Position numbers and translations under genes: made by a program
The notes under the pieces: model-generated
Database searches by the model: none
The model's input: only the letters and a program-made list of their open reading frames with translations
Told to the model about the DNA's origin: nothing
Shown: positions 8,925-18,688 of the stretch, in pieces
Position numbering within the stretch: the first letter of the stretch is position 1
How the letters are laid out: the number at the start of each line of letters is the position of its first letter
Source of the DNA: Micavibrio sp. UBA2137
GTDB taxonomy: Bacteria; Pseudomonadota; Alphaproteobacteria; Micavibrionales; Micavibrionaceae
Direction: 5' to 3'
DNA: 64,000 nt
NCBI GenBank assembly: GCA_002328415.1
Contig: DCXL01000004.1
Span: 124,001-188,000, forward strand

Positions 8925-10994
8925 TTAATCGTTATAACGCTGTGATTCTCTGACATCGCTCTCGTTATGGCTCTCGCGCATTCGTTGTTGATCCAGCTCT
9001 TCGGCATAGCGATTACGACGATTTTGATCATTTTCCTGGTTAGGGCGCAGATTGCCAAATTCGTCTGTTTCATAACCGCTGTTTCCAAATGAGAAAATGC
9101 GTTTAAGAACACTTCCACGACTGCGGGCATTACCCTTCCAGTTTTCGAATTTAGATGGTGAAGGATCGTTATGTGCTGCAACAATAATTGAACGCCAAGC
9201 GCGTGCAGGATAACTTCCTCCTGTCACACGCTTCATGGATGAATTGTTATCATTACCCACCCAGACAAGTGCAACGTAGCTATTTGTGAATCCTGCAAAC
9301 CATGCATCACGATATTCTTGGCTGGTTCCTGTTTTACCTGCGGCATAAAATCCTGGATTAGCACCAGTCCCTGTTCCTTGAATCATGACACTATGCATCA
9401 TTTCTTTAAGTTGCGTGATTGGATACCCCTCAATCACCTGCGCAGGCCTTGCATTTTCATGTTCGTAGAGAACTTTTTTATCCTTCTCAGTCAGGATACG
9501 TTTAATCCCATAAGGCTCAACTGCCAGACCATTTGTTGCAATAGAGGCATAAGCGCTGGCCATTTCAATCATGGGGACACCGTTACTTCCTAATGCTGTT
9601 GAAAGATTAGGTGATAGCTCGGCTGTAATACCCAACTGGCGTGCGGTTTCAATAACACGATCAATGCCAACATCCTTTGCCAGATTAACGGCAACCGTAT
9701 TCAATGAGAGTGTAAGAGCGCCGTAAAGCGAAATAGGACCGTAATATTTGCCGCCAAAGTTTTTGGGACGATATTTACCGCGTGTAATGGGCTCATCGAT
9801 AACAATGCTGTCAATATCATACCCGTTGCGTAGTGCGCTCAAATAAACAATCGGCTTGAAAGAAGATCCAGGCGACCGAAGAGCTTGTGTTGCTCGGTTA
9901 AACTGGCTCTGATTGTAGTTTACGCCACCGACCATTGCGACAACTGAGCCATCGGGACGTAAAACAACACTCGCGGCTTCAGAGAAATTTGCTTCAGGTC
10001 CGTTTGAGCGCACTGTATTGATAAGCGTTTCGGCCGTTTGCTGTTGAACCTGAGGGTCAAGCGTTGTTTCAACAATGATGTCTTCTTGTTGTGTACCAAC
10101 ATAACCATTAATTTTTTCTACAACCCAGTCGGTGAAAAAGCGCTCATCATTTCCAGGCATCGGCTTTTTATCAGGTACTGGCATGGCCGATTCTTTTGTC
10201 GCCTCTTCAAACTCTTCCTGCGTAATGCGATCTTGCTCTAGCATAGCCTTAAGAACAAGCTCTGTACGTTTCTTGGATAGGGAAGGGTTGCTGAGTGGAG
10301 AATAGCGGGTAGGTGCTTTTAGAAGCCCTGCAAGTGTAGCTGATTCATAAAGAGAGAGAGCGGAAGCAGGTTTTTTGAAGTAAATACGCGAGGCTGCGTC
10401 TACGCCATAAGCACCGCCACCAAGATAAACACGGTTCATATATGCACTAAGAATGTCTTTTTTACTCAGCTTTATCTCTAGCCAGACTGCAAGCATGGCT
10501 TCCTGAATTTTACGGGTCAGTTTGCGGTCGCGTGTCAAAAATAGGTTTTTGGCAAGTTGTTGCGTAATTGTTGATCCACCCTGTACGAAACCACCTTCGC
10601 TGGCATTGACAAAAAAGGCACGGGTAATCCCAATTGGATCGACGCCAAAGTGATAGTAAAAGCGTCTATCCTCAATAGCGACGATAGCATCTGGAAGATA
10701 AGCGGGTACATCATCAATGGAAAGATTTTTACCTTTGTGATCACCATAGCGTGCAATCACACTACCATCATTGGCTAAGAAGGTAATGGCGGGACGTTTA
10801 TCAAAAGACGCCTCACGCATGATTTGTGGTAAATCATGCCCAAACCAAAGCAAAATAGCACCTAAAATAAGAACCCCCCAGACTCCAAGCACAAAACACC
10901 ATTTCAGAAAACGCTGCAAAAGCGTTGAGTCTTGTGCCTTTTTGCGTCCCTTTGTCGTGGACTTTTTAGAGGATGTTTTTGATTTCTTTGCCAT
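8925..10994 (-). CDS. penicillin-binding protein 1A (bifunctional transglycosylase/transpeptidase)
   Basis: Class A PBP that polymerises and cross-links peptidoglycan. A basic cytoplasmic tail is followed by one membrane anchor (about residues 25-50), then the GT51 domain with EDRRFYYHFGVD, GGSTITQQLAKN and the KIQEA motif, and a penicillin-binding domain with SxxK in SPGSSFKP, SxN in TLSLNTV and KTG in AAGKTGTSQ. The C-terminal tail is hydrophilic and rich in Arg, Glu and Asn. Start is uncertain: ATGs at 11006, 11000 and 10994 are in frame; I chose 10994, preceded by GAGA at about eight bases. Some 690 residues is shorter than the 800-residue ponA/mrcA forms, which have an extra OB-like insert. 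Confidence 0.93.
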   Translation of the reverse strand: MAKKSKTSSKKSTTKGRKKAQDSTLLQRFLKWCFVLGVWGVLILGAILLWFGHDLPQIMREASFDKRPAITFLANDGSVIARYGDHKGKNLSIDDVPAYLPDAIVAIEDRRFYYHFGVDPIGITRAFFVNASEGGFVQGGSTITQQLAKNLFLTRDRKLTRKIQEAMLAVWLEIKLSKKDILSAYMNRVYLGGGAYGVDAASRIYFKKPASALSLYESATLAGLLKAPTRYSPLSNPSLSKKRTELVLKAMLEQDRITQEEFEEATKESAMPVPDKKPMPGNDERFFTDWVVEKINGYVGTQQEDIIVETTLDPQVQQQTAETLINTVRSNGPEANFSEAASVVLRPDGSVVAMVGGVNYNQSQFNRATQALRSPGSSFKPIVYLSALRNGYDIDSIVIDEPITRGKYRPKNFGGKYYGPISLYGALTLSLNTVAVNLAKDVGIDRVIETARQLGITAELSPNLSTALGSNGVPMIEMASAYASIATNGLAVEPYGIKRILTEKDKKVLYEHENARPAQVIEGYPITQLKEMMHSVMIQGTGTGANPGFYAAGKTGTSQEYRDAWFAGFTNSYVALVWVGNDNNSSMKRVTGGSYPARAWRSIIVAAHNDPSPSKFENWKGNARSRGSVLKRIFSFGNSGYETDEFGNLRPNQENDQNRRNRYAEELDQQRMRESHNESDVRESQRYND

Positions 10995-11054
10995 GGCCAT
11001 TCTCATATAGAAAAACAGGGTGCATAGCAAGTTGTATTAAAGCGCAGGCCTGTC

Positions 11055-11588
11055 TTATTGGGTTTCTAACCAATAGCGTGTCTGTGCAGGAAAACTCTCA
11101 GTTTTCTGTGTGACATCCCAGTGCTTTCCACCCATCTTTTCAATAATGTGAATACTTGATTGATTGTCCGTATTCATTGTGATGAGGACCTTTTCAAGCC
11201 CAATTTGATTGGCATAAGGCATGGCCTTGTAAAGCATTTTTTTACCAAAGCCTTTATTGCGCAGAGAAGGACGCACTTTGTAGTGTACATGTCCGCCCCA
11301 TTTCTCAAGATGCCAGTTCAGGCGATGGCGAATGCTTAGTGTACCAATATAGTGATTGTCTTTGACAAGCCAGAGGACGGTTTCAGGGACGGGCTCGACC
11401 CAATCCTGATATTTATCGTATGCCACCTGATCAGGTGTGTTTAACTTCTCAAGATAGTAGGTAAAGTTATTTTTAATGGCCTTTAGTTCATTGTCGGAAA
11501 TGCTACCTTCATCGGCATATTCCTGCACAGCCTCAAGGAAGCTGTCCTTATATTTTTCGCTCGGCTTTACAAGTTTAGAAGCAGTCAT
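11055..11588 (-). CDS. GNAT-family N-acetyltransferase
   Basis: A 177-residue acetyl-CoA-dependent acyltransferase of unknown substrate. The N-terminal half is variable; the conserved acetyl-CoA motif A is RPSLRNKGFGKKML, preceded by the core strand HVHYKVR and followed by the helix and strand ending SSIHIIEKMGG. This domain order fits the small-molecule acetyltransferase group similar to YjgM/YitI. GAAGG lies six bases before the ATG. It is 17 bases downstream of mgtE on the same strand and may be cotranscribed with it, but no functional link is evident. Confidence 0.85.
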   Translation of the reverse strand: MTASKLVKPSEKYKDSFLEAVQEYADEGSISDNELKAIKNNFTYYLEKLNTPDQVAYDKYQDWVEPVPETVLWLVKDNHYIGTLSIRHRLNWHLEKWGGHVHYKVRPSLRNKGFGKKMLYKAMPYANQIGLEKVLITMNTDNQSSIHIIEKMGGKHWDVTQKTESFPAQTRYWLETQ

Positions 11589-11605
11589 GAAATACCTTCG
11601 CCCAT

Positions 11606-13006
11606 TTACAATAGGAAAAACGCGGCCAGTCCAAGGAATACGAAAAAGCCGATAATATCAGTTGCGGTTGTTAAGAAAACTGTGCCAGCAAGAGCAGGGT
11701 CTTTCCCCATTTTCGAAAACAAAATAGGAATAGAGGCACCAAAAAAGCCTGCTGCAAGCAAGTTGGTTACCATGGCCAGAGCAATCACACCACCAAGGGC
11801 AAAATTTTGAAACCATAAGGCAGTTACAAGTCCAGTGATGACGGCGAAGGCAAGGCCATTTAGCATACCAACCGTTGTTTCCTTGCCAATGACACGCATT
11901 GAGTTTCCTGAGGACAGTTCGCGTGTAGCCAAAGCACGCACGGCAACGGTCAGCGCCTGTGTCCCTGCATTCCCACCCATAGAAGCCACAATAGGCATGA
12001 GCACGGCCAGAGCCACGATTTGTTCAATGGTTGCGTCAAAGAAGGAAATAACAACGGACGCCAAAATCGCGGTCAGCAAATTAACGAAAAGCCATTTGAA
12101 ACGGGCACGTGTAGTGCTGAAAATAGCACTGTAAAGACCACCAGTGCCCTCGACACCAACAAGTTTCAAGGCATCTTCCTCGGCCTCTTCACGGACAATG
12201 GTGATAATGTCATCAATTGTAATAACCCCGATTAGACGTTGGTCTTCATCCACGACAGGGGCAGAGGCCAAATTCTCACGTTGGAAGATACGCGCAACAT
12301 CCTCTTGGTCCATATCAGCTGGAATAGGGTGGGAGCTATCTAGTGTTAGCTCTTTTACTTTGACCTTGCGCTGGGCACGGATAAGACGGTTAAGCGGAAT
12401 TTCACCAACCACGTGATAGGTTGGCGTTATCACAATAATATCAAAAAAGTCGCTAGGGAGCTGTTCTGCGGCAGTTCGCAAATAATCAATTGTTTTTCCA
12501 ACTGTCCAGTTTTCAGGGACGGATACAACCTCGCGCTGCATCAAACGACCCGCACTTTCCTCGGGGAAGTTCAAGCCTTCCTGAATGGCGGCACGCATCT
12601 TCTTTGAGAGTTTTTTAAGTACCTCTTGCTGTGCCTCGTATTCAAGAGGCGCAAGAAGATCAAGGGCATCATCACTGTCCAGTTCAGATATGATATTGGC
12701 AATGCTAATAGCTGGAAGGGACTCCAAGAGGTCACGACTGAGTGTGTCGTCCATGTAAAGGAATGTTTCTGGAAGAATGTACTCACTGTATTCCTCCAAA
12801 TAACGATAGCGATCTTCGCTCGAAAGGCGCGCAAAAAAGTCGGCCGTGTCAGCCGCGCTTAATTCTTCTTGAAAGAGGTGCGTGATATCCTCTTTATTAT
12901 TACTGTCTAAGCGCTCGCGTAGAGATGAAAAGGTTGATTCATCCCATTCATAGGTATTTTTTTCTTCTTGCTCCACAACGGAAGGGTCTTTTTCTGTATC
13001 TGACAT
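11606..13006 (-). CDS. mgtE: magnesium transporter MgtE
   Basis: Inner-membrane Mg2+ channel gated by its cytoplasmic domain. The 466 residues show the MgtE N domain (helical superhelix, about residues 40-140), a CBS pair (about 145-270, with PADMDQEDVARIF and DEDQRLIGVITIDD), and five membrane helices in the C-terminal third, including the pore motif MPIVASMGGNAGTQ. AAGGAGG eight bases upstream supports the ATG at 13006. Regulation is expected to be by Mg2+ binding to the N/CBS domains; no riboswitch is visible in the short upstream gap. Confidence 0.95.
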   Translation of the reverse strand: MSDTEKDPSVVEQEEKNTYEWDESTFSSLRERLDSNNKEDITHLFQEELSAADTADFFARLSSEDRYRYLEEYSEYILPETFLYMDDTLSRDLLESLPAISIANIISELDSDDALDLLAPLEYEAQQEVLKKLSKKMRAAIQEGLNFPEESAGRLMQREVVSVPENWTVGKTIDYLRTAAEQLPSDFFDIIVITPTYHVVGEIPLNRLIRAQRKVKVKELTLDSSHPIPADMDQEDVARIFQRENLASAPVVDEDQRLIGVITIDDIITIVREEAEEDALKLVGVEGTGGLYSAIFSTTRARFKWLFVNLLTAILASVVISFFDATIEQIVALAVLMPIVASMGGNAGTQALTVAVRALATRELSSGNSMRVIGKETTVGMLNGLAFAVITGLVTALWFQNFALGGVIALAMVTNLLAAGFFGASIPILFSKMGKDPALAGTVFLTTATDIIGFFVFLGLAAFFLL

Positions 13007-13065
13007 TAATGAACCTCCTTTCGAAGCAAGTGAGACGGTTTAAATTAGAAAAAACAAATTTTAGA

Positions 13066-15423
13066 CTATAACGCACCATGCGCAAGCACTTTGCGCTCCG
13101 CTTCTAGTTCATGGGCCTGTGCACCGACTGTGGCCAAAGCTGTCACATTCACAATGCCACGTGCTGTCACAGATGGTGTCAGAATATGAACAGGTTGCGC
13201 CGCACCAAGCAGAAGTGGCCCAATGGTTACGCCATCCGACATCATTTTCAATAGATTAAAAGAGATGTTGGCTGCGTCAACATTTGGCATGATGAGTAGG
13301 TTGGCTTCACCCGACAGGTTTGAATTAGGCATGATGTTATTGCGTATTGCCTCCGACAAAGCGGAATCTGCGTGCATCTCACCATCAATTTCAATATCAG
13401 GTGCACGTTTACGAAGCTCTGCACAGGCAGAACGAAGTGCACGCGTGCGTTCTGTGTCATGTGTTCCAAAGTTGGAATGGGACACAAGCGCAACCTTTGG
13501 TGTAATCCCGAATTTCTTAATTTGTTCAATGGCAAGCAGAGTAATCTCGGTAATCTGCTCAGGTGAGGGGCAAGGGTTCACGTGCGTATCACACAAGAAA
13601 ATCTGTCCCTTATTGTGAATAAGAACACTCATTGCTGCGGCTGTATCCACACCGTGCTTCAAACCAATAATATCAGTAATATGTGATAAGTGCTCTTTGT
13701 ACTGACCAGTCGTGCCGCAAATAACGGAATCTGCATGTCCTTTATGCACCATGAGTGCGCCAATAACAGTTGTATTGGTGCGTATGATTGTTTTGGCGTC
13801 CGCTGGCGTCACACCCTTGCGTTGCATAATTTCGTGATAGCTTGTCCAGTAATCCTTGTAGCGTGGATCATCTTCTGGATCGACAAGTTCAAAGTCTTTA
13901 TCAATCTCAAGACGAAGGTTTAAGCGTTTCAGGCGCATTTGTACGACTTTACGACGGCCAATAAGAATAGGCTTTGCAAGGCCATCATCATTTACAACCT
14001 GAATGCCGCGCAATACGCGGTCCTCTTCACCCTCACAATAGACAACGCGCATCGGGTTTGATTGTGCACGTGTGAAGACAGGGCGCATGATAAGATCTGT
14101 ACGGTAGAAGAATTGTTGCAACTTCTCACGATAAGCCTTCATATCCTTAATCGGACGCGCCGCCACACCTGTATCCATTGCAGCTTGTGCGGCAGCAGCA
14201 GATACCTCGACAATGAGACGTGGATCAAATGGCTTTGGAATAAGATATTCTGGCCCAAACTCAAGTAATTCATCGCTGTAAAGTGTGGCAACCTCAGCTG
14301 TGGCCTCTTTACGTGTCAAATCAGCAAGCGCCTTAACGCAGGCTAGCTTCATTTCCTCGTTAATCGTTGTAGCACCCACATCAAGCGCACCGCGGAAGAT
14401 AAACGGGAAGCAGAGCACGTTATTGACCTGATTAGGATAATCAGAGCGTCCTGTACAAATTATGGCGTTTGGTTTTGCCTCGCGGGCTTCCTCGGGCATG
14501 ATTTCAGGTGTTGGGTTAGCAAGCGCCATAATGAGAGGTGCGTCTGCCATCTTAGAGACCATCTCTTTTGTAAGAACACCTGGGCCAGAAAGTCCTAGGA
14601 ATACATTGGCGCCATCTATGGCCTCTTCCAAAGTACGTGCTTTTGTATCATTGGCAAATTCTTCCTTGGCTGGGTCCATGCCAGTGTTACGTCCCTTATA
14701 AACAACACCCTCGCGGTCGCAAATTGTAATGTTTTCTTTTGGAAGGCCAGCCTCGACCAGCAAACGCAAACAGGCAATGGCTGATGCGCCTGCACCAGAG
14801 CCAACAAGCTTTGTTTTCTTCCAGTCACGTTTTGTGTAATGCATCCAGTTTGTGAAAGCTGCCGTTACAATAATGGCTGTTCCATGTTGGTCATCATGGA
14901 AAACGGGAATGTTCATACGCTCTTTCAAGCGTTGTTCAATTTCAAAACATTCAGGCGCCTTGATATCCTCAAGATTAATACCCCCAAAGGATGGTTCAAG
15001 TGCTGCAACTGTATCAACAAAGCGGTCAATGTCTGTTTCATCAACCTCGATATCAATGGAATCAATATTGGCAAATTTCTTGAAAAGACAGCATTTCCCT
15101 TCCATCACAGGCTTTGAAGCAAGTGCCCCAATGTTTCCAAGGCCAAGCACGGCTGTTCCATTTGAAATAACGGCAACCAGGTTGCCACGAGAGGTGTAAT
15201 CCAAAGCCTTTAGCGAATCTTTTTCAATCTCGACACACGGAGCCGCTACACCAGGTGAGTAAGCCAAGGCTAAGTCGCGCTGGGTTGTCAGGGGCTTGGT
15301 TGGCGTTAAAGACAATTTTCCAGGCGTTGGATGCACATGGTAATCAAGTGCGGCCTCGGTTAAGTCTTTTTTCTTGTTTGTGTAGTTGTCTGCGATATTT
15401 TCAGAAGCTGACTGGTCGCTCAT
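13066..15423 (-). CDS. maeB: NADP-dependent malic enzyme with phosphotransacetylase-like C-domain
   Basis: Oxidative decarboxylation of malate to pyruvate with NADP+. The protein is a fusion: malic enzyme domain over residues 1-430 (YSPGVAAPCVEI, HDDQHGTAII, GSGAGASAIACLRLL, ALANPTPEI) and a phosphate acetyl/butyryltransferase-like domain over the remaining 340 residues, which in MaeB enzymes is regulatory rather than catalytic. I start at the ATG at 15423, nine residues inside the longest frame, because GGGAG lies eight bases before it. Length and domain order match the alphaproteobacterial MaeB type. Confidence 0.95.
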   Translation of the reverse strand: MSDQSASENIADNYTNKKKDLTEAALDYHVHPTPGKLSLTPTKPLTTQRDLALAYSPGVAAPCVEIEKDSLKALDYTSRGNLVAVISNGTAVLGLGNIGALASKPVMEGKCCLFKKFANIDSIDIEVDETDIDRFVDTVAALEPSFGGINLEDIKAPECFEIEQRLKERMNIPVFHDDQHGTAIIVTAAFTNWMHYTKRDWKKTKLVGSGAGASAIACLRLLVEAGLPKENITICDREGVVYKGRNTGMDPAKEEFANDTKARTLEEAIDGANVFLGLSGPGVLTKEMVSKMADAPLIMALANPTPEIMPEEAREAKPNAIICTGRSDYPNQVNNVLCFPFIFRGALDVGATTINEEMKLACVKALADLTRKEATAEVATLYSDELLEFGPEYLIPKPFDPRLIVEVSAAAAQAAMDTGVAARPIKDMKAYREKLQQFFYRTDLIMRPVFTRAQSNPMRVVYCEGEEDRVLRGIQVVNDDGLAKPILIGRRKVVQMRLKRLNLRLEIDKDFELVDPEDDPRYKDYWTSYHEIMQRKGVTPADAKTIIRTNTTVIGALMVHKGHADSVICGTTGQYKEHLSHITDIIGLKHGVDTAAAMSVLIHNKGQIFLCDTHVNPCPSPEQITEITLLAIEQIKKFGITPKVALVSHSNFGTHDTERTRALRSACAELRKRAPDIEIDGEMHADSALSEAIRNNIMPNSNLSGEANLLIMPNVDAANISFNLLKMMSDGVTIGPLLLGAAQPVHILTPSVTARGIVNVTALATVGAQAHELEAERKVLAHGAL

Positions 15424-15477
15424 AAAGATGTCTCCCGAAGCTGGGCGCAATGCCAGAAATTAGATTTTTAAAGAATA

Positions 15478-15566
15478 TGGTGCGGCCAAGAAGACTCGAA
15501 CTTCCACGGGCTGTTACGCCCACAGCGACCTCAACGCTGCGCGTCTACCAATTCCGCCATGGCCGC
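15478..15566 (-). tRNA. tRNA-Leu (GAG)
   Basis: An 89-base class II tRNA on the minus strand. The acceptor stem pairs GCGGCCA with TGGCCGC, followed by an A discriminator and an encoded CCA. The D-loop AATTGGTAGACGCGC, the anticodon loop TTGAGGT inside the stem CAGCG/CGCTG, a long variable arm GGGCGTAACAGCCC and the T-loop TTCGAGT are all present. Anticodon GAG reads CTC and CTT leucine codons. It lies between maeB and lipB. Confidence 0.95.
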
Positions 15567-15730
15567 ACATATCAACAAAGCAAATATAGTTGCTCCTTTA
15601 TGTGTTGCATAGGGAATAGCAAATCCTGTGAGCGCCCGCAACGATGAAATGCGTTTTACACAGGCTTTTTAAAGATTTTTATGATTTGCAAAAAACATCA
15701 AACTGGCGTTATTTAGGGCAGGGAAATGTT

Positions 15731-16357
15731 ATGGACACTATAATTAGACAAGAATTGCTGGATTATCCCGAGGCCGTGGAGGCCATGGAAGCGCGCGTGG
15801 CCGCTATTCGCGAGGGGCGTGCGGATGAGATGATTTGGTATGTCGAACATCCACCGCTTTATACCAGCGGCACAAGTGCGAACCCTACAGATTTAATATC
15901 CGATCAATTTCCTGTTTATGAGGCTGGGCGAGGCGGACAATATACTTATCATGGCCCTGGACAGCGCGTAGTTTATCTCATTTTAAATCTTAAGAAACGC
16001 CAACAAGTCCCTGATATAAAATCATATGTGTGCGCTCTTGAAGAATGGATTATTCAGACTTTAAAGGAGTTTGATATTAAAGGTGAACGTCGTGAGGGGC
16101 GCATAGGAATTTGGGTGGATACGCCTAAAGGTGAATGCAAAATTGCGGCACTTGGCGTGCGTATACGTCATTGGGTGACCTATCACGGGATCGCAATTAA
16201 TGTGGCCCCTGACCTCTCACATTTTAGTGGCATTGTACCGTGTGGTATTCAGGAATTTGGTGTGACATCCATGCATGCTCTTGGGAAAAATGTTTCTATG
16301 GAGGAATTGGATGCAGCACTTCAGAAAACACGTCCTAACATTCCCCTTCTGGCGTGA
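15731..16357 (+). CDS. lipB: octanoyltransferase LipB
   Basis: Transfers octanoyl groups from acyl carrier protein to lipoyl domains, the first step of lipoate synthesis. Motifs are RGGQYTYHGPGQ, the catalytic lysine region KIAALGVRIRHWVTYHGIAIN and the catalytic cysteine in PCGIQEFGVTS. I chose the ATG at 15731 (208 residues) since AGGGA lies just upstream and IIRQELLDYPEA matches the usual family N-terminus; the frame is open back to an ATG at 15644, giving 237 residues. No lipA is nearby. Confidence 0.93.
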   Translation: MDTIIRQELLDYPEAVEAMEARVAAIREGRADEMIWYVEHPPLYTSGTSANPTDLISDQFPVYEAGRGGQYTYHGPGQRVVYLILNLKKRQQVPDIKSYVCALEEWIIQTLKEFDIKGERREGRIGIWVDTPKGECKIAALGVRIRHWVTYHGIAINVAPDLSHFSGIVPCGIQEFGVTSMHALGKNVSMEELDAALQKTRPNIPLLA

Positions 16358-16360
16358 GAT

Positions 16361-17227
16361 TTAATCAGCGGCAAGAGATGTATAGGCATCTTGTTGTAAG
16401 GTTTTGCCAACCTCAAATGTAATGTCGCGTAAATCACCTTTGAGCGCTTTAAAGTCAGTTTCTTTTTTCTTTAAAGATTCTTCATTCATGTAGAGTGCGC
16501 GATTTATTTCGATTTGAAGGGCGTGCCTGTTATGCGTAGGCTGCCCGTAACGGCGTAAAATCTCGCCCCCCTGATAGGGATGATTGAGCGCAACCTTGTA
16601 ACCCTTTTGCTCAAAAAGCGTTTTTACAAAGTGAAGGAAGTCGGGTGCGCAGGTCACCCCATTACGGTCGCTGAGCACAATATCGGGCAAACGCGCAAAG
16701 GAATGGCGCGAGGGCATGGAGTGACAATTAATGAGATAGGCTTGCTGAAACTGTGCATGCAAGCTATCAAGTGTGTCTTTCAAAACATCATGATAGGGCG
16801 TGTAGTATTGCCCGAGCCTTTCCTTAATCTGTTCTGCTGTGAACTTGGTCTCAGTTAAACGTTCCCCACGGGCGGTGCGATAGATAACGCCATAGCCATG
16901 CTTGGCGCGTCCCTTTGTATAAATAGGAGCGCTCCACAGCCCATCAACCATATGGATATCAATATCGTCAATATGGCGGTTCACATCGACATAGCATCTT
17001 GAAATATCTGTTTTCAGAAACGCCATGCCTTGCTCTGTAACATGTTCAAACAGATTGTCTACATAAAGATCGGCAACAGATTTAACGTGGTTATGCGAAC
17101 AGGCTAAGGGCATATCATTTGGAATATGTGTACCACTATGGGGCGAGTCAAACAGAAGTGGGGCAGAAATTCCATCTTCTGGCTTGCAAAGGAAAGCGCT
17201 GCGATTTAGAGATAAAGAGTGAGACAT
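16361..17227 (-). CDS. N-formylglutamate amidohydrolase-family protein
   Basis: Member of the HutG-type zinc hydrolase family that releases formate from N-formylglutamate or related amides. The 288 residues include LLFDSPHSGTHIPNDM, DLYVDNLFEHV, DVNRHIDDIDIHMVDGLW, LINCHSMPS and RHALQIEINRALYM, which carry the expected His and Glu metal ligands. It is not next to histidine-degradation genes, so a histidine catabolic role is unproven. Start is ATG 17227; a GTG at 17245 would add six residues. Its end is four bases from the lipB stop, convergent. Confidence 0.88.
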   Translation of the reverse strand: MSHSLSLNRSAFLCKPEDGISAPLLFDSPHSGTHIPNDMPLACSHNHVKSVADLYVDNLFEHVTEQGMAFLKTDISRCYVDVNRHIDDIDIHMVDGLWSAPIYTKGRAKHGYGVIYRTARGERLTETKFTAEQIKERLGQYYTPYHDVLKDTLDSLHAQFQQAYLINCHSMPSRHSFARLPDIVLSDRNGVTCAPDFLHFVKTLFEQKGYKVALNHPYQGGEILRRYGQPTHNRHALQIEINRALYMNEESLKKKETDFKALKGDLRDITFEVGKTLQQDAYTSLAAD

Positions 17228-17279
17228 AACGCGCTTTAATTTCACACCACAACACGAAAAAAGACAAGGTTAAACTGTA

Positions 17280-18563
17280 ATGCACGATTTAAAAGCCATC
17301 CGCCAGACCCCAGAAAAATATGATGCAAATTGGGCGCGACGTGGATTGTCGCCTCAAACGCCAGAGATTTTGAAGCTGGATGAGGAACGCCGTGCCTTGC
17401 AAACTGAATTGCAGGTGCTTCTTCAGGAACGCAACGAAAAATCCAAACAAATTGGTCAAATCAAGTCTCAGGGCGGTGATGCGGATGCACTGATGGCAGA
17501 TGTTGCCGCGATTAAAGAAAAAACGCCTGCTCTTGAGGACCAGGAAAAGGCGGTATCAGAGCAATTGGACGTGTTGCTTGCCTCGCTCCCTAATCAATTG
17601 GACGAGAGTGTGCCAGAGGGCAAGGATGAAAGTGAAAATGTTGAGGTGCGTAAGCATCTTGAACCAAAGCTTGGAAACATTGCAACGCCTGACCATCAGG
17701 AAATCGGTGAGAAGCTGGGCATGATGGATTTTGAAACAGCGGCCAAAATTTCAGGGTCTCGCTTTGTTATCTTGAGTCACGGGTTAGCCAAGATGGAGCG
17801 CGCTTTAGTTAATTTTATGCTAGATGTGCAAACAGAAGAAAATGGCTATACACAGATGTCACCACCACTTCTTGTGCGTTCAGAAGCCATGTATGGCACA
17901 GGACAGCTTCCCAAATTTGGGGAGGATTCTTATCAGACGCAACAGGGGCAATGGCTTATCCCAACATCAGAAGTGCCACTCACTAATATTGTAGCGGGGG
18001 ATATTGTGGATGAGGGGACATTGCCGCGTCGTTACACCGCCTTCACACCGTGTTTCCGTTCCGAGGCAGGCTCAGCTGGGAAAGACACACGCGGGATGAT
18101 ACGTCAGCATCAATTCTATAAGGTTGAAATGGTGTCTATTGTAAAGCCAGAGGATAGTGAGGCCGAGCACGAGCGTATGACCAAATGTGCCGAGGGTATT
18201 TTGCAAAAACTAGAGCTTCCTTATCGCACAGTTGTTCTATGCGCAGGGGACACAGGCTTTGGGGCGCAGAAAACCTATGATATCGAGGTCTGGTTGCCAG
18301 AACAAAAGACCTATCGTGAGATTTCAAGCTGTTCTAATTGTGGTGATTTTCAGGCACGCCGTATGAATGCACGTTTCAAGCGCGCAGGTGAAAAGGACAC
18401 AACCTTTCTGAACACACTAAACGGATCAGGTCTTGCCATTGGACGTACGCTTGTGGCCATCATGGAAAATTATTACGACCCAGATGACGGTGGCGTGCAT
18501 GTGCCCGAGGTGCTTCAATCCTATATGGGTGGTTTGAAAAAAATTGTGCCGCTTTCGAAATAA
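17280..18563 (+). CDS. serS: seryl-tRNA synthetase
   Basis: Class II synthetase charging tRNA-Ser (and tRNA-Sec where present). The 427 residues begin with the long coiled-coil arm (about residues 30-105) that grips the tRNA variable arm, followed by the catalytic domain with motif 2 PCFRSEAGSAGKDTRGM and motif 3 LNGSGLAIGRTLVAIMENY. In many alphaproteobacteria serS is followed by surE and pcm; here pcm follows after about 125 bases with no surE. Confidence 0.97.
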   Translation: MHDLKAIRQTPEKYDANWARRGLSPQTPEILKLDEERRALQTELQVLLQERNEKSKQIGQIKSQGGDADALMADVAAIKEKTPALEDQEKAVSEQLDVLLASLPNQLDESVPEGKDESENVEVRKHLEPKLGNIATPDHQEIGEKLGMMDFETAAKISGSRFVILSHGLAKMERALVNFMLDVQTEENGYTQMSPPLLVRSEAMYGTGQLPKFGEDSYQTQQGQWLIPTSEVPLTNIVAGDIVDEGTLPRRYTAFTPCFRSEAGSAGKDTRGMIRQHQFYKVEMVSIVKPEDSEAEHERMTKCAEGILQKLELPYRTVVLCAGDTGFGAQKTYDIEVWLPEQKTYREISSCSNCGDFQARRMNARFKRAGEKDTTFLNTLNGSGLAIGRTLVAIMENYYDPDDGGVHVPEVLQSYMGGLKKIVPLSK

Positions 18564-18688
18564 TTTTCTGAAGCTCAAATCAGTCATTGATGCGCGAGTC
18601 GCGCCTGTGTTACCTTAAGAATGTATTCTTTGCCGCATTTCTTGTGGCGTATTTCTATTTGTAACAAACGCAGGAAGTCACAAACACC

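Noticed and set aside
15450..15647. Plus-strand frame of 65 codons containing VRPRRLELPRAVTPT
   Set aside because: It runs antisense through the tRNA-Leu gene; this is a well-known false gene generated by the tRNA sequence.
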